Positions 15,649 through 24,881 of a DNA stretch of 64,000 nt are shown piece by piece (position 1 is the stretch's first letter; every line of letters begins with the position of its first letter). Both the position numbers and the translations under genes were made by a program. The notes under the pieces were generated by a model. That model did not search any database, was not told the origin of the DNA, and saw nothing but the letters and a program-made list of their open reading frames with translations. This DNA is from Candidatus Gastranaerophilales bacterium (GTDB taxonomy: Bacteria > Cyanobacteriota > Vampirovibrionia > Gastranaerophilales > Gastranaerophilaceae), in the NCBI GenBank assembly GCA_944323155.1, contig CALURL010000001.1, positions 1 through 64,000 of the forward strand, written 5' to 3'.

Positions 15649-16566
15649 ATGTTTAGTTTGATTAAAAAAGCAATAAAAATAACTAATGATAATATAATTC
15701 TTGCGATTCCTCTTATATTATTTATGTGGATAATTAATTTTTATTCATTGTTTTCTAAATATACAGTTGATACGCTTCCGGAGTTCATACTGGCGTCGGT
15801 GACGGTTTTGTGTATGGTAGGTGCTTTTTGTGCCGGCTGGTTTTATATGATTAAAGAAGCTGTTAATCTTTCAAAAAAAGTTTTTGTTCTTGATGAAGAC
15901 AGAGCAAAGGCTACATTAAATTTAATAAAACTTGTTCCTGCCGGTATTGGAAAATATTTTCTATCTTTTGTCGGGATGTATATTATTTTATTTTTTATTC
16001 AAATAGCTGTTGCAATTATTGTGTATCTGGTTGGCGTTAATACAATTGGAGTTCTGGATGCTGCTTCTGTTCAAAGCTTACAGTCTATTGCTGCAGATCA
16101 AACTACAGATCAGGCTATGATGGCTTTTGTTGATTCACTGACTCCTGAACAAATTATGTTTTTCGGAAAATGGAGCATGTTATTTATGTTAATTTCGTCT
16201 GCTGCATTTTTCCTGATTATGTTGTGGTTTCCTGAAATTGTTTATAATACCCCAAATTCTATTGTTGCGCTGTGGCGGGCTGTTAAAAAATTATTTAAAA
16301 CATTTTTTAAATCACTATCGCTTTTTGTTACTATGTGGATGTTGGGTTTTGTGCTATTGTTTATTAATACTTTTGCACTCATTAACCCGTTCACATATCT
16401 TGTTATGAGTATAATTCTTTTTTATTATTCAGTATTTTTAATGGTTTTGTTATTTCTTTACTATGATGAAAATTTTAACAAGCCAGTTGAAAATATTGAG
16501 GGAATAAAAGAAGCGCGGGATGAAACAGTATTCGCGGATGAAGGCGATGGCAGTGACGAGCAGTAA
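15649..16566 (+). CDS. Multi-pass membrane protein of unknown function, 305 aa
   Basis: About six transmembrane segments: near 17-35, 45-70, 105-135, 175-195, 220-240 and 250-270. A cytoplasmic-type loop with charged residues lies at 70-95. The tail is acidic. It resembles the general layout of bacterial DUF4013/YciC-like glycerophosphoryl-transport-type membrane proteins, but I cannot name a family with confidence. Its last 20 codons overlap the start of miaA, so it is co-transcribed with it. Confidence 0.75.
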   Translation: MFSLIKKAIKITNDNIILAIPLILFMWIINFYSLFSKYTVDTLPEFILASVTVLCMVGAFCAGWFYMIKEAVNLSKKVFVLDEDRAKATLNLIKLVPAGIGKYFLSFVGMYIILFFIQIAVAIIVYLVGVNTIGVLDAASVQSLQSIAADQTTDQAMMAFVDSLTPEQIMFFGKWSMLFMLISSAAFFLIMLWFPEIVYNTPNSIVALWRAVKKLFKTFFKSLSLFVTMWMLGFVLLFINTFALINPFTYLVMSIILFYYSVFLMVLLFLYYDENFNKPVENIEGIKEARDETVFADEGDGSDEQ

Positions 16567-17431
16567 TAAAAAAATTATAGCTGTTGTCGGCCCTACTGCA
16601 AGCGGAAAAACAGCTTATGCAGTTGAGCTTGCGCATAAAATTAACGGTGAAATAATTTCTGCAGATTCAAGACTTGTGTATAAAGGATTTGATATAGGGA
16701 CAGCAAAGCCTACTGTTGAAGAAATGCATGGAATTCCGCATTATATGATTGATATAGTTGAACCTGAGTTTGATTATACGGCAGGACTTTATGTCACAGA
16801 AGCCCGCAGAATTATTGAAGATATAATTAAACGTGGGAAAACTCCAATTATTGCAGGCGGTACAGGTTTATATTTCAGGCTTTTGCTAGAAAATTATGTT
16901 ATGCCTGAAGTTGAACCGAATTACGATTTGCGAAAAGAGCTTCAAGAGTATTCATCAGAAGATTTGCATAATATATTAAAAAAATTGGATCGTGATGCTG
17001 CTGATAAAATTTATGCAAATGATAAGAAAAAGCTTATCAGAACGATTGAAATTATAAAAATTTCAGGTAAGCCGATTTCTGAGTCAAGAAGTATTGCAGA
17101 AGGTTCACAATACGATGTTGACTGGCTTGGATTAAATTTCCCGAGAGAAATTCTTTATGACAGGATAAACAAGCGTGTTGATATAATGATAGAAAATGGA
17201 TTAGTTGAAGAAACAAAAAATCTGCTGGCAAAGCACGGACACATTTATAATATTGTGAATACAATCGGTTATCAGGAAATTACAAAGTTTCTTGACGGCG
17301 AATTTTCTTTTGAAGAGGCGGTTGACAAGCTCAAACAAAATTCAAGAAATTATGCAAAACGCCAGCTTACATGGTTTAGAAAAAACACAAAGATAAAATG
17401 GAACGTTTATCCTGAAAAACTTAAAAAATAA
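16547..17431 (+). CDS. miaA: tRNA dimethylallyltransferase
   Basis: It adds dimethylallyl from DMAPP to A37 of tRNAs that read UNN codons. The P-loop GPTASGKT is at about residues 15-22, followed by the ISADSRLVYKGFDIGTAKP substrate motif and the AGGTGLYF and QLTWFRK motifs. I choose ATG 16547 by a GAAGG site and because it leaves the standard short N-terminus. In-frame ATGs at 16520 and 16538 would add 9 or 3 residues. It overlaps the membrane-protein gene upstream. Length is normal for the family, slightly short at the C-terminus. Confidence 0.94.
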   Translation: MAVTSSNKKIIAVVGPTASGKTAYAVELAHKINGEIISADSRLVYKGFDIGTAKPTVEEMHGIPHYMIDIVEPEFDYTAGLYVTEARRIIEDIIKRGKTPIIAGGTGLYFRLLLENYVMPEVEPNYDLRKELQEYSSEDLHNILKKLDRDAADKIYANDKKKLIRTIEIIKISGKPISESRSIAEGSQYDVDWLGLNFPREILYDRINKRVDIMIENGLVEETKNLLAKHGHIYNIVNTIGYQEITKFLDGEFSFEEAVDKLKQNSRNYAKRQLTWFRKNTKIKWNVYPEKLKK

Positions 17432-17435
17432 GGTT

Positions 17436-18401
17436 TTATAAAATGCAGGCAAGCACCATAAGTATTAATGTCCCTATTTGAACTGCGGTCATCGCGTTTT
17501 GTGAAAACTTGTTTGAATCGTATTTGCTTGCTGATTTTGCAGCTCTGTATGCGCTTGAAATTCTATTCATTCTAGTTTCTGGTGAATCTTTTGTGAAGGT
17601 TGTTCCAAACATGGTTGATTCGAGTCTTGTAAGTCTGTTGTTAATATCATCATGAGGGTATGCCTGATTAAATATTGATTTTTCTACAGACGCAATATTA
17701 ACCTTTTTGGCTGGTTTTTCTGGCTTGTAATATTGTGGAGAATGTTGTGCGTTATATTCATCGTAATCGAATTTATTTGGTGATTCATATTGCGCTAAAT
17801 CATAGTTTCTTTCAAGCTCAATCGGTTCGTCATCGTAAAAATCATTTGAGCTTTGTGCAATAGCATTATCTATTAAGCTTTTAGGCTTTAATTCTGCGCG
17901 GAGTCTGTCTACACGTGTACTAAAATCTTCATTTGAGAAAGTTTTTCCAAAGGCTTTTTTTTCAAGGTTAGCAAGACGTGTATTCAAGTCTTGTTTTTTG
18001 AATTCTTTTTTGAAAACCTGCATTTCAAGTTCATTTATTGCAGGATAATCAACTCCAGGGCCAGTTGATGGTGCCTGAACAATTGTATCTTCTTTTATGC
18101 TGTCAGATTCCTCTGCGAATGTATCTTCTTTGGGTTCGATTTCCTGCCCAAAAAGATCTGCTGACAAATCCTGCTTTAAGTTTGCCATTTTTTGAGCATT
18201 TGTTTTGCTGGTGTTCTGACCGTAAACTGTTTTTTCTATACGGTTGACTCTTGTTGTGTCATCGTCATTTGTATACTGAAATCCGTATAGAGCATTTTCA
18301 ATTTTTCCGAGTACAGCAGAATAATTGCTTTGCGCTCCTGCTGTTGATACACAAAAATTTAGCGATATTATTATTCCTGATATTATAACAAGTTTTTTCA
18401 T
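17436..18401 (-). CDS. Secreted repeat protein with 'LE..xFGxxF...R' repeats and C-terminal membrane anchor
   Basis: 321 aa. Residues 1-23 form a signal peptide. Three or more repeats of a helix-turn motif follow, such as NLEKKAFGKTFSNEDFSTRV, SVEKSIFNQAYPHDDINNRL and RLESTMFGTTFTKDSPETRM, separated by acidic linkers rich in Asp, Glu and Tyr. The last 19 residues are a hydrophobic segment, so the protein may be anchored at both ends. I have no family name. Similar repeats seem widespread in cyanobacterial relatives, but that is recollection, not a search. Its role may be in envelope structure. Confidence 0.7.
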   Translation of the reverse strand: MKKLVIISGIIISLNFCVSTAGAQSNYSAVLGKIENALYGFQYTNDDDTTRVNRIEKTVYGQNTSKTNAQKMANLKQDLSADLFGQEIEPKEDTFAEESDSIKEDTIVQAPSTGPGVDYPAINELEMQVFKKEFKKQDLNTRLANLEKKAFGKTFSNEDFSTRVDRLRAELKPKSLIDNAIAQSSNDFYDDEPIELERNYDLAQYESPNKFDYDEYNAQHSPQYYKPEKPAKKVNIASVEKSIFNQAYPHDDINNRLTRLESTMFGTTFTKDSPETRMNRISSAYRAAKSASKYDSNKFSQNAMTAVQIGTLILMVLACIL

Positions 18402-18469
18402 AACAACTCCTTAGACACAGGATAAAGTTGAACATAATGAAAAACTATTCTACGGAATTGTTATTTAAA

Positions 18470-18504
18470 AAAGACCTAAAATTCTTAAAAAATCTTAGGT
18501 CTTT
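18470..18504 (-). terminator. Terminator of the nifU-nifS operon
   Basis: A 10-bp stem AAAGACCTAA / TTAGGTCTTT with a 15-nt loop. On the minus strand the T run follows, at the correct side for the operon that ends at 18543. Confidence 0.8.
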
Positions 18505-18542
18505 AGTGTATAGTCTAAATTTTTATTGCCTGAAAGTCTTAA

Positions 18543-19742
18543 TTAAGATTTTAATTTTTTCAGTGCAGTAAGTTCATCCTGATAAGGTGAAATATTCGTG
18601 AGTTTTTCTATAATACCGGGGAATACTGATGAGACGTAATCAATTTCATCTTCTGTCGTATATTTGCTAAGTGATAGTCTTATGCTTCCGTGAATTGCAG
18701 TGAATGGAACATTCATAGCACGCAGAACATGGCTTGGTTCTAATGAGCCTGATGTGCAGGCACTGCCAGAGCTTGCGCATATTCCTAAATCACTTAAGTG
18801 AAGTAGAATTAACTCGCCTTCAATATATTCAAAACCTATATTGGTTGTGTTTGGAACACGGTTTGCAATACCTGTATTTAATCTTGCATTAAAGACGTTT
18901 TTCAATATATTTGCTTCGAGTTTGTCTCTCAAACGTTTAACTTCAGTTGCTTCATATTTCAAATGATCTGCTGCTATTTCAGCGGCTTTTCCAAGACCGA
19001 CTATATAAGGAACATTTTCTGTTCCTGCACGTTTTCCTCGTTCTTGATGGCCGCCGATAATAAGCGGAGTTATTACAGTTTTTGAATTAACATAAAGTGC
19101 TCCAACACCCTTTGGTGCATGAAATTTATGGCCTGAAATTCCAAGCAAATCAATATTTGCAGCCTGAACATCTATTGGAATTTTGCCTGCAACTTGAACT
19201 GCATCTACAAATAATTTTGTTTCTTTATTCTTGGATTTAACTATTTCAGAAATTTTTTCTATCGGGAAGATAACACCGGTTTCGTTATTTGCATACATAA
19301 TAGAAACAAGTGCAGTGTCGTAGTTAACAGCTTCCTCAAGTTGTGCCAGATCAAGTTCTCCATTTGCGTTAACGCCGATATAATCAACGGAATACCCTTC
19401 TTTTTCTAATGTTTGGTATAGATTTAATACGCATGGGTGCTCAACTTTTGTTGTAATAATATGGCGTTTGTTTTTATTCATATTCAAAACGCCTCTTATT
19501 GCAGTATTAGCGCTTTCTGAACCGCAGGAGGTAAAAATAATTTCTTTCTCATTTGCCGCATTTAGAAAATCTTTAAGTTTTCCACGCGCTTCTTTTACTG
19601 CATGGTTTGCATTCTTTGCGAATGAATAAATGCTTGAAGGGTTTGCATATTCTGTAGTTAGATAAGGCAGCATTGCTTCAAGTACTTTATCATCAACGCG
19701 TGTTGTTGCATTGTTATCAAGATATATTAATTTTTTATCCAT
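18543..19742 (-). CDS. nifS: Cysteine desulfurase
   Basis: 399 aa. It is a PLP enzyme that takes sulfur from cysteine for Fe-S clusters. The PLP lysine is in SGHKFHAPKGVG at about residue 205, and the mobile active-site cysteine is in CASSGSACTSGSL at about 325-337. The N-terminus YLDNNATTRVD is typical of the NifS/IscS class. It directly follows nifU with a one-base TAATG overlap, so sulfur donor and scaffold are made together. Confidence 0.95.
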   Translation of the reverse strand: MDKKLIYLDNNATTRVDDKVLEAMLPYLTTEYANPSSIYSFAKNANHAVKEARGKLKDFLNAANEKEIIFTSCGSESANTAIRGVLNMNKNKRHIITTKVEHPCVLNLYQTLEKEGYSVDYIGVNANGELDLAQLEEAVNYDTALVSIMYANNETGVIFPIEKISEIVKSKNKETKLFVDAVQVAGKIPIDVQAANIDLLGISGHKFHAPKGVGALYVNSKTVITPLIIGGHQERGKRAGTENVPYIVGLGKAAEIAADHLKYEATEVKRLRDKLEANILKNVFNARLNTGIANRVPNTTNIGFEYIEGELILLHLSDLGICASSGSACTSGSLEPSHVLRAMNVPFTAIHGSIRLSLSKYTTEDEIDYVSSVFPGIIEKLTNISPYQDELTALKKLKS

Positions 19743-20593
19743 TATTCTACCTCTATTACTTCAATGTGCGGGTCTACAGCATCTTTTAGTGTTGTTTCAA
19801 CAAATGCTTTAAGAGTTAGGTGTGAATTTTTACATCCTGAACATTTACCGCGAAGTTTTACTATAACTCGGTTTCCATCAATATCAATTAGAGTAATATC
19901 TCCACCATCTTTTCTAAGTTCAGGAGAAATCTGATTTTCTATGATACTATTAATTTTCAGGATTTTTTGAGCCGGGCTTAGAGTTGAAGATTTTTCTTCC
20001 TCTTTTTTCTCTTTGTGATAATAAGTATCAATTATATCCTGAATTATTCCTTTGCATTTTCCGCAGGCGCCGCCGGCTTTTGTGTAATTAGTAATATCTT
20101 CTACTGTTTTTAAGCCGTTTTGTTTGATAGCATCCCAAATCATGTTTTCTGTTACATTGAAGCAGGTGCAAACCAATTTTTCTGCTTTTTCAGGTTCTCG
20201 CAAATCATCCAGATCCTGATAATCCTGCATATCTCCGTAATTTCTTAAAGCATCTTCGAGAGCCTCATAGCCCATAACCGAACAGTGCATTTTTTCAGGA
20301 GGCAGCCCGCCAAGCTGATCTGCTATATCTTTATTTGTTATTTTTCTTACTTTATCAATGGATTTGCCGATAATCATTTCAGTTAGAATGCTGGAACTTG
20401 CAACAGCAGAGCCGCATCCGAAAGTTTGAAATTTTGCATCAGTAACAATTCCATCTTTAATTTTTAAGTATATTTTCAAAGAATCACCGCAGGCAAGCGA
20501 ACCGGCTTGGCCTATTGCGTCTGCATTATCAATTTTGCCGACATTTCTTGGATTTCTGTAGTGATCTATAACCTTTTCTGAATAATCCCACAT
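19742..20593 (-). CDS. nifU: Fe-S cluster scaffold NifU (three-domain form)
   Basis: 283 aa in the full NifU arrangement. An IscU-like domain holds the Cys ligands (SLACGDSLK, FGCGSA, MHCSVMG) at about residues 1-130. A BFD-type [2Fe-2S] domain carries CTCFNVTE and GGACGKCKG at about 143-182. A C-terminal Nfu domain carries the CSGCKNSH cluster site near 250. Full-length NifU with NifS replaces Isc or Suf in many anaerobes and is usual in this lineage. It is the first gene of the two-gene unit. Confidence 0.95.
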   Translation of the reverse strand: MWDYSEKVIDHYRNPRNVGKIDNADAIGQAGSLACGDSLKIYLKIKDGIVTDAKFQTFGCGSAVASSSILTEMIIGKSIDKVRKITNKDIADQLGGLPPEKMHCSVMGYEALEDALRNYGDMQDYQDLDDLREPEKAEKLVCTCFNVTENMIWDAIKQNGLKTVEDITNYTKAGGACGKCKGIIQDIIDTYYHKEKKEEEKSSTLSPAQKILKINSIIENQISPELRKDGGDITLIDIDGNRVIVKLRGKCSGCKNSHLTLKAFVETTLKDAVDPHIEVIEVE

Positions 20594-20679
20594 AGTCTTT
20601 TCCTTTTCTATCTACTACCTTTTTTATATTTTAACCCAAAAATATGTGCGGGAATATTTTATTAATTTTAATTTAATAT

Positions 20680-21567
20680 TTATAGAAAAGTTAATTTTTC
20701 ATTTTCTAAAATAGTTTCTGCGCCATAAGGTATTGTAATTTTTCGGCTTAAATGGGTTATTCCGTTTTTCTTTACAACAGGGATTTTTAATTTGTCACCT
20801 ATTTCATCAATTAAATCTTCAAACCAGTTATCATTATCTAATCCAATAAAATCACCAAGTACAAGGGCTTGAATATTTTTTGAAAATTTTTCAATGTTAA
20901 TGAGTTGTTGAAACATTTTGTCAATTTTGTAAACAGGTTCATTGAGATCCTCTGTAAAAAATATAAATTTTTCATCCGGAATAAAGTCTTGACCGCATAA
21001 GGAAACCAATGTTGATAGATTGCCACCCCAAAATATCCCTTTTGCATCACCTTTTCTATAGATTTTGTCAATTCTATAGCTTAAGCTATCACTGGTTAAA
21101 GCACTGAAGAATTCTTGTGATGTATAAACATTACATGTTTCTTTTGCAAAATCACTAAGTATCATAGGACCTGAAAAAGTTATTAAACCTGCTCTTTTTA
21201 AAAACATTGCGTTCAACGCTGTAACATCAGAGTAGCCGCAAAAGATTTTGGGATTATTACGTATTATTGTATAGTCAATTTTATTTATAAGACGTATTGC
21301 ACCATAACCTCCCCTGAGACAAATTATTGCTTTTATATGGTCATTGGTAAAGAATTTATGCAATTCTTCAACTCTTTTTTCATCATTTCCGGCAAGATAT
21401 CTGTCTTTGCAAAATATATTTTCACTTAGAACTATATTGTATCCGCGTTTTTCAAAATAGTTTACTGCCTGTAAAATGCTGTCTTTGTTTCCCGTATATG
21501 CTCCGGATGTAGCTAAAACCCCTATTGTATCTCCAACCTTTAATCTTTCGGGTTTAATTAAATTCAT
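20680..21567 (-). CDS. ldcA: LD-carboxypeptidase (peptidase S66 family)
   Basis: 295 aa. It removes the terminal D-Ala from murein tetrapeptides in the cytoplasm during peptidoglycan recycling; the MccF branch instead inactivates microcin C. The nucleophile serine is in GYSDVTALN at about residue 112, after CLRGGYGAIRL. The catalytic Glu and His are expected near EDLNEPVYKID and ITHLSRKITIPYGA, both present. No signal peptide. It is divergent from dnaX. Confidence 0.9.
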   Translation of the reverse strand: MNLIKPERLKVGDTIGVLATSGAYTGNKDSILQAVNYFEKRGYNIVLSENIFCKDRYLAGNDEKRVEELHKFFTNDHIKAIICLRGGYGAIRLINKIDYTIIRNNPKIFCGYSDVTALNAMFLKRAGLITFSGPMILSDFAKETCNVYTSQEFFSALTSDSLSYRIDKIYRKGDAKGIFWGGNLSTLVSLCGQDFIPDEKFIFFTEDLNEPVYKIDKMFQQLINIEKFSKNIQALVLGDFIGLDNDNWFEDLIDEIGDKLKIPVVKKNGITHLSRKITIPYGAETILENEKLTFL

Positions 21568-21570
21568 GAA

Positions 21571-21599
21571 TTGTCCTTTTTTTTTAATTTTGTTATAAT
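21571..21599 (+). promoter_or_regulatory. Promoter of dnaX, close to a leaderless start
   Basis: TTGTCC (21571-21576), 17 nt, TATAAT (21594-21599). The ATG is at 21609, so transcription would start 2-4 nt before the start codon, and no Shine-Dalgarno sequence is present. Confidence 0.75.
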
Positions 21600-21608
21600 A
21601 ATTTTATC

Positions 21609-23537
21609 ATGAATGAAAAATATGTACCATTATATAGAAAATACAGACCTCAAAGGCTTGAAGAAATTGTCGGTCAAGAGCATATTAAAAAGGCTTTGAC
21701 CAATGCAATAGAACTTAACAAAATTTCTCATGCATATTTATTTACCGGCCCGAGAGGAACAGGTAAAACTTCTACTGCGCGTATTTTTGCAAAATCTTTA
21801 AACTGTAAAGAAGGCCCTACGATTTCACCATGCGGAGTTTGCGAAAACTGTATTGATATTACAAATTCTACTCCTATGGATGTTATTGAAATTGATGCCG
21901 CAAGTAACAGAAAAGTAGAGGATGCTCAAAATATTCTTGAAAAAGTTATGTATGCACCTGTCAACAGCAGGTATAAAATCTATATAATTGATGAAGTCCA
22001 TATGCTTTCTTCTACGGCCTTTAATGCATTGTTAAAAACTCTTGAAGAACCGCCGAAAAATGTTATATTTATTCTTGCAACAACTGAAGTTCATAAGGTT
22101 TTAGATACAATAAAAAGCCGCTGCCAGCGCTTTGATTTTAAACGTATTACAACGGAAGATATTGTAAAACACTTAAGATATATCGCTGATAACGAAAAGA
22201 TTAATATAACTGATGACGCTTTATTTACAATTGCTAAAAATTCTGCAGGCGGTATGCGTGACAGTATTGCATTATTGGATCAGCTAAGCGTTCTTGACGG
22301 TGCAGACGCGATTACAACAGATGACATCAACAATCTTTTAGGACGTTTGTCTTTTGATGTTTTAGCAGCACTTACTGATAAGATTATTAGTTCTCAGCCT
22401 CAAAATGCTATCGAAGATTTAGAAAATATTTATAACTCAGGGAATGAACCTGTTCAGATTTTGACAAATCTTATGGATTACCTGAAAAATGTTCTTGTTG
22501 TGAAAAATTGCCGTCCGGAAATCGCTTTTGAACTTACTCAGGCTAATGATGTTCAACTAAAGACTTTGAACGAACAAGCCGCGAAACTTGAAACTCATCA
22601 GATTGTTTTTTTGATAGAAAAGTGTGCTGATTATATTAAAGAACTAAAACTTACAAATAATCCTCGTCTGTGGCTTGAGGTTTCAATAATTGACCTTGCA
22701 AATTTAGCTGAAAATACAAAGCTTATTGAACTTCAAGACAGGCTTACACGTCTTGAAGGCGGGAATATTCAAACGGCACAAATTCAGTATAATGCACCGC
22801 AGATTTCTAAGCCTGAACATAGTGAACTTTCAAAGCAGGCGCCTGTTGAACATGCAAAACCTGATATTGTAAAAGAAGCTTATTCTAATCCTCAGCCGCA
22901 AACTATCAAAAGTATGCCTGAGGTTAAAGATGCTGTGCCAGAAAAAACAGAAAAGGTCGTTGAAGAGTTTTCTCCAATGCCTAAATCAAAGCATTCTGCT
23001 ACATCGGATTTGGCATCTTTATGGGGACAGTTATTAGAAAATGTTCACAGCGTTCCTGCAAGAACTCTTCTTAAGCAGTGGGCTACTCCGCTTGTTATTT
23101 CGCCTGAAAGTGTTATTCTCACTATGAAAAATGAAGTTCTTTTGAAGCAATTTGTTGAAGGGAACAAAAGACAAATGCTTCAAAGTGCTGTCGATAATAT
23201 GTTTTCTCAAAAGGATTCAAAAATTGTTGTGAGACTTCCTATGGCAGGAGATGAGAAAATTGTTCAGGAAAATGTTTATGTTTCTGAAACTCCTGTAAAA
23301 GATAATGTTTCTGAAAAAAAAACAGTGAAAACTCCTGAAAAATCTGATTTTTCTTTGGAACCGGAAACTGCACCAGAACCTGAACCTGATGATGATGAGG
23401 TTGCTGAATTAAAACAAGAGGCTGAAAAGGACGAAGATGTTGTTAAAAATTCCTCACTTAATAGAGCTTTATCTAATATGCACAGTGATAATGTTAATAT
23501 GGTGCTTGATATTTTTGAAGGCAAAGTTATTGAGTAA
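21609..23537 (+). CDS. dnaX: DNA polymerase III subunits gamma and tau
   Basis: 642 aa. It is the clamp-loader ATPase that loads the sliding clamp at the replication fork. The P-loop GPRGTGKTS (about 44-52), the zinc-finger cysteines NCKEG...CGVCENC (63-80), DEVHMLSS (Walker B) and the sensor motif with SRCQRFDFKR are in order. The second half is low complexity and acidic, then a C-terminal domain. An A9 run at 23314-23322 (codons about 569-572) could let polymerase or ribosome slip. Either an extra or a missing A gives an early stop and would yield a gamma-like short form. The gene overlaps the convergent next gene by 11 nt. Confidence 0.95.
   Translation: MNEKYVPLYRKYRPQRLEEIVGQEHIKKALTNAIELNKISHAYLFTGPRGTGKTSTARIFAKSLNCKEGPTISPCGVCENCIDITNSTPMDVIEIDAASNRKVEDAQNILEKVMYAPVNSRYKIYIIDEVHMLSSTAFNALLKTLEEPPKNVIFILATTEVHKVLDTIKSRCQRFDFKRITTEDIVKHLRYIADNEKINITDDALFTIAKNSAGGMRDSIALLDQLSVLDGADAITTDDINNLLGRLSFDVLAALTDKIISSQPQNAIEDLENIYNSGNEPVQILTNLMDYLKNVLVVKNCRPEIAFELTQANDVQLKTLNEQAAKLETHQIVFLIEKCADYIKELKLTNNPRLWLEVSIIDLANLAENTKLIELQDRLTRLEGGNIQTAQIQYNAPQISKPEHSELSKQAPVEHAKPDIVKEAYSNPQPQTIKSMPEVKDAVPEKTEKVVEEFSPMPKSKHSATSDLASLWGQLLENVHSVPARTLLKQWATPLVISPESVILTMKNEVLLKQFVEGNKRQMLQSAVDNMFSQKDSKIVVRLPMAGDEKIVQENVYVSETPVKDNVSEKKTVKTPEKSDFSLEPETAPEPEPDDDEVAELKQEAEKDEDVVKNSSLNRALSNMHSDNVNMVLDIFEGKVIE
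23314..23322 (+). other. A9 slippery run in dnaX
   Basis: Nine A in frame GAA AAA AAA ACA. Eight A lead to a stop at TGA two codons later; ten A lead to TGA within six codons. Thermus dnaX uses an A9 run for a gamma form, so a parallel is possible; A runs of this length are also common in this genome. Confidence 0.4.
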
Positions 23538-24861
23538 TTTTTACCGCTTTGAATTTAAATACTTCAATAGTATTTGAAAAATAGTTTCTATCTAAACCGG
23601 CTTTGAGTTTCAGGTGATTCAAAAATTCTTGTTTGTCAGGAAGTTCTTCCCAGACAACAGGTAAAAATACTCCCTGTTTGGCTCCTTCGCGTATTATTAA
23701 TCCGTCTTCATAAGGTTTGATTTGCCAAAGCAGGTCTGCTTCATTTTCAAAACTCATCTTTTGAGGTTTTGTGAGGAGAGAAACACTTATTTTTATATTT
23801 TGGAATTCATCTTGTGTCAGCGGGAAAAATCTTGGATCTGCGAATGCTGCAGAATGTGCATTTTTTATTAAATCCTGAATCAAGGGACGATGGGCTATTA
23901 TTGAGCCTATGCAGCCGCGTAAATCTCCGTTAAGTTCAATAGTTATAAATGAGGCTCCGTATTCTTCAAGCACACATGGGTAATTCTCAGGTGAATATTT
24001 TTTATTCTCTAATCCTGCATTTATACTTTCTTTACAGATGTTTATAACTAAATCTGTATAGAACTGTTTAATATATTCGTTTTTCTCACCTTCAAATAGA
24101 AACCAGCTTCCGTATCCGACAACTCTTGAGGTATCCCCTGTAGATTTTGAGGAGTCTGTTAAGCCAACTCTTATTAAAGAATAATTTTTCGATTTCGCAA
24201 AGTCTAAAAGAGCACAAATACCGACTGCTCCACAGGCTTGTTCCATATCAAAGTCCCGCGTTATAAGCTCTTCAATCATTTTTGCGGTGTACAGGTCAAT
24301 TTTGGAACTTTCTCTTTGTGGGAAAAAATGACTTAAATCGCTGGAAATTACAAAAGCATTTTCTTTGTTATCATAAAATTTTGATATTGTTTCAGCAAGG
24401 TTCGTAAAATTTTCGCATCCGTATAGAACAGGAATTATCTGCGCATCAGGAAACAGGTATTTTATTATTGGCAATTGAACTTCAATACTGTGTTCGCGTT
24501 CATACGCATGATTATTTATCTGGCATTCGCAATGAACTGTTATTTCTTTTGAAAGTTCTTTGTTAACTTTTATATTTCCAAATGGAGTTTCAAATTCGTC
24601 AAAATCACAGGTGACACAGCCGTAAATTCTTTCGTAGTGTGCAGGAGCAAAGATAAATATATTTTTTGTATTTCTGTCTAAAAATTTGTACCCTTTAAAT
24701 GCGAGTTCTCCTGAATATATATAACCTGCATGCGGCACAATAACTGCTTTTGATGAATAATTTGCCTCACATTCTTCAAAGCTTTCAAACATCGTTGAAA
24801 GTTCATCTTTAGTTTTCGGATAAAATGTTCCTGCTGCGCATGCTTTTTTTACGTTTACCAT
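23527..24861 (-). CDS. MEMO1-like / AMMECR1 fusion protein (AmmeMemoRadiSam system B-A)
   Basis: 444 aa. Residues 1-265 are a MEMO1/AmmB domain: VPHAGYIYSGELA near residue 43, EHSIEVQLP near 120, SDLSHFFP near 155, then an AMMECR1/AmmA domain from about 275 to 444 (SFITIELNGDLRGCIGSI near 305, FADPRFFPLTQDEF near 340). In many prokaryotes these are separate genes with a radical SAM protein; here both are one polypeptide. The pathway is unproven. MEMO folds relate to metal-dependent dioxygenases. No radical SAM partner is in the window. RibD follows on the upstream side 20 nt away. Confidence 0.9.
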   Translation of the reverse strand: MVNVKKACAAGTFYPKTKDELSTMFESFEECEANYSSKAVIVPHAGYIYSGELAFKGYKFLDRNTKNIFIFAPAHYERIYGCVTCDFDEFETPFGNIKVNKELSKEITVHCECQINNHAYEREHSIEVQLPIIKYLFPDAQIIPVLYGCENFTNLAETISKFYDNKENAFVISSDLSHFFPQRESSKIDLYTAKMIEELITRDFDMEQACGAVGICALLDFAKSKNYSLIRVGLTDSSKSTGDTSRVVGYGSWFLFEGEKNEYIKQFYTDLVINICKESINAGLENKKYSPENYPCVLEEYGASFITIELNGDLRGCIGSIIAHRPLIQDLIKNAHSAAFADPRFFPLTQDEFQNIKISVSLLTKPQKMSFENEADLLWQIKPYEDGLIIREGAKQGVFLPVVWEELPDKQEFLNHLKLKAGLDRNYFSNTIEVFKFKAVKITQ

Positions 24862-24881
24862 AAAATTATTATATATTATTT

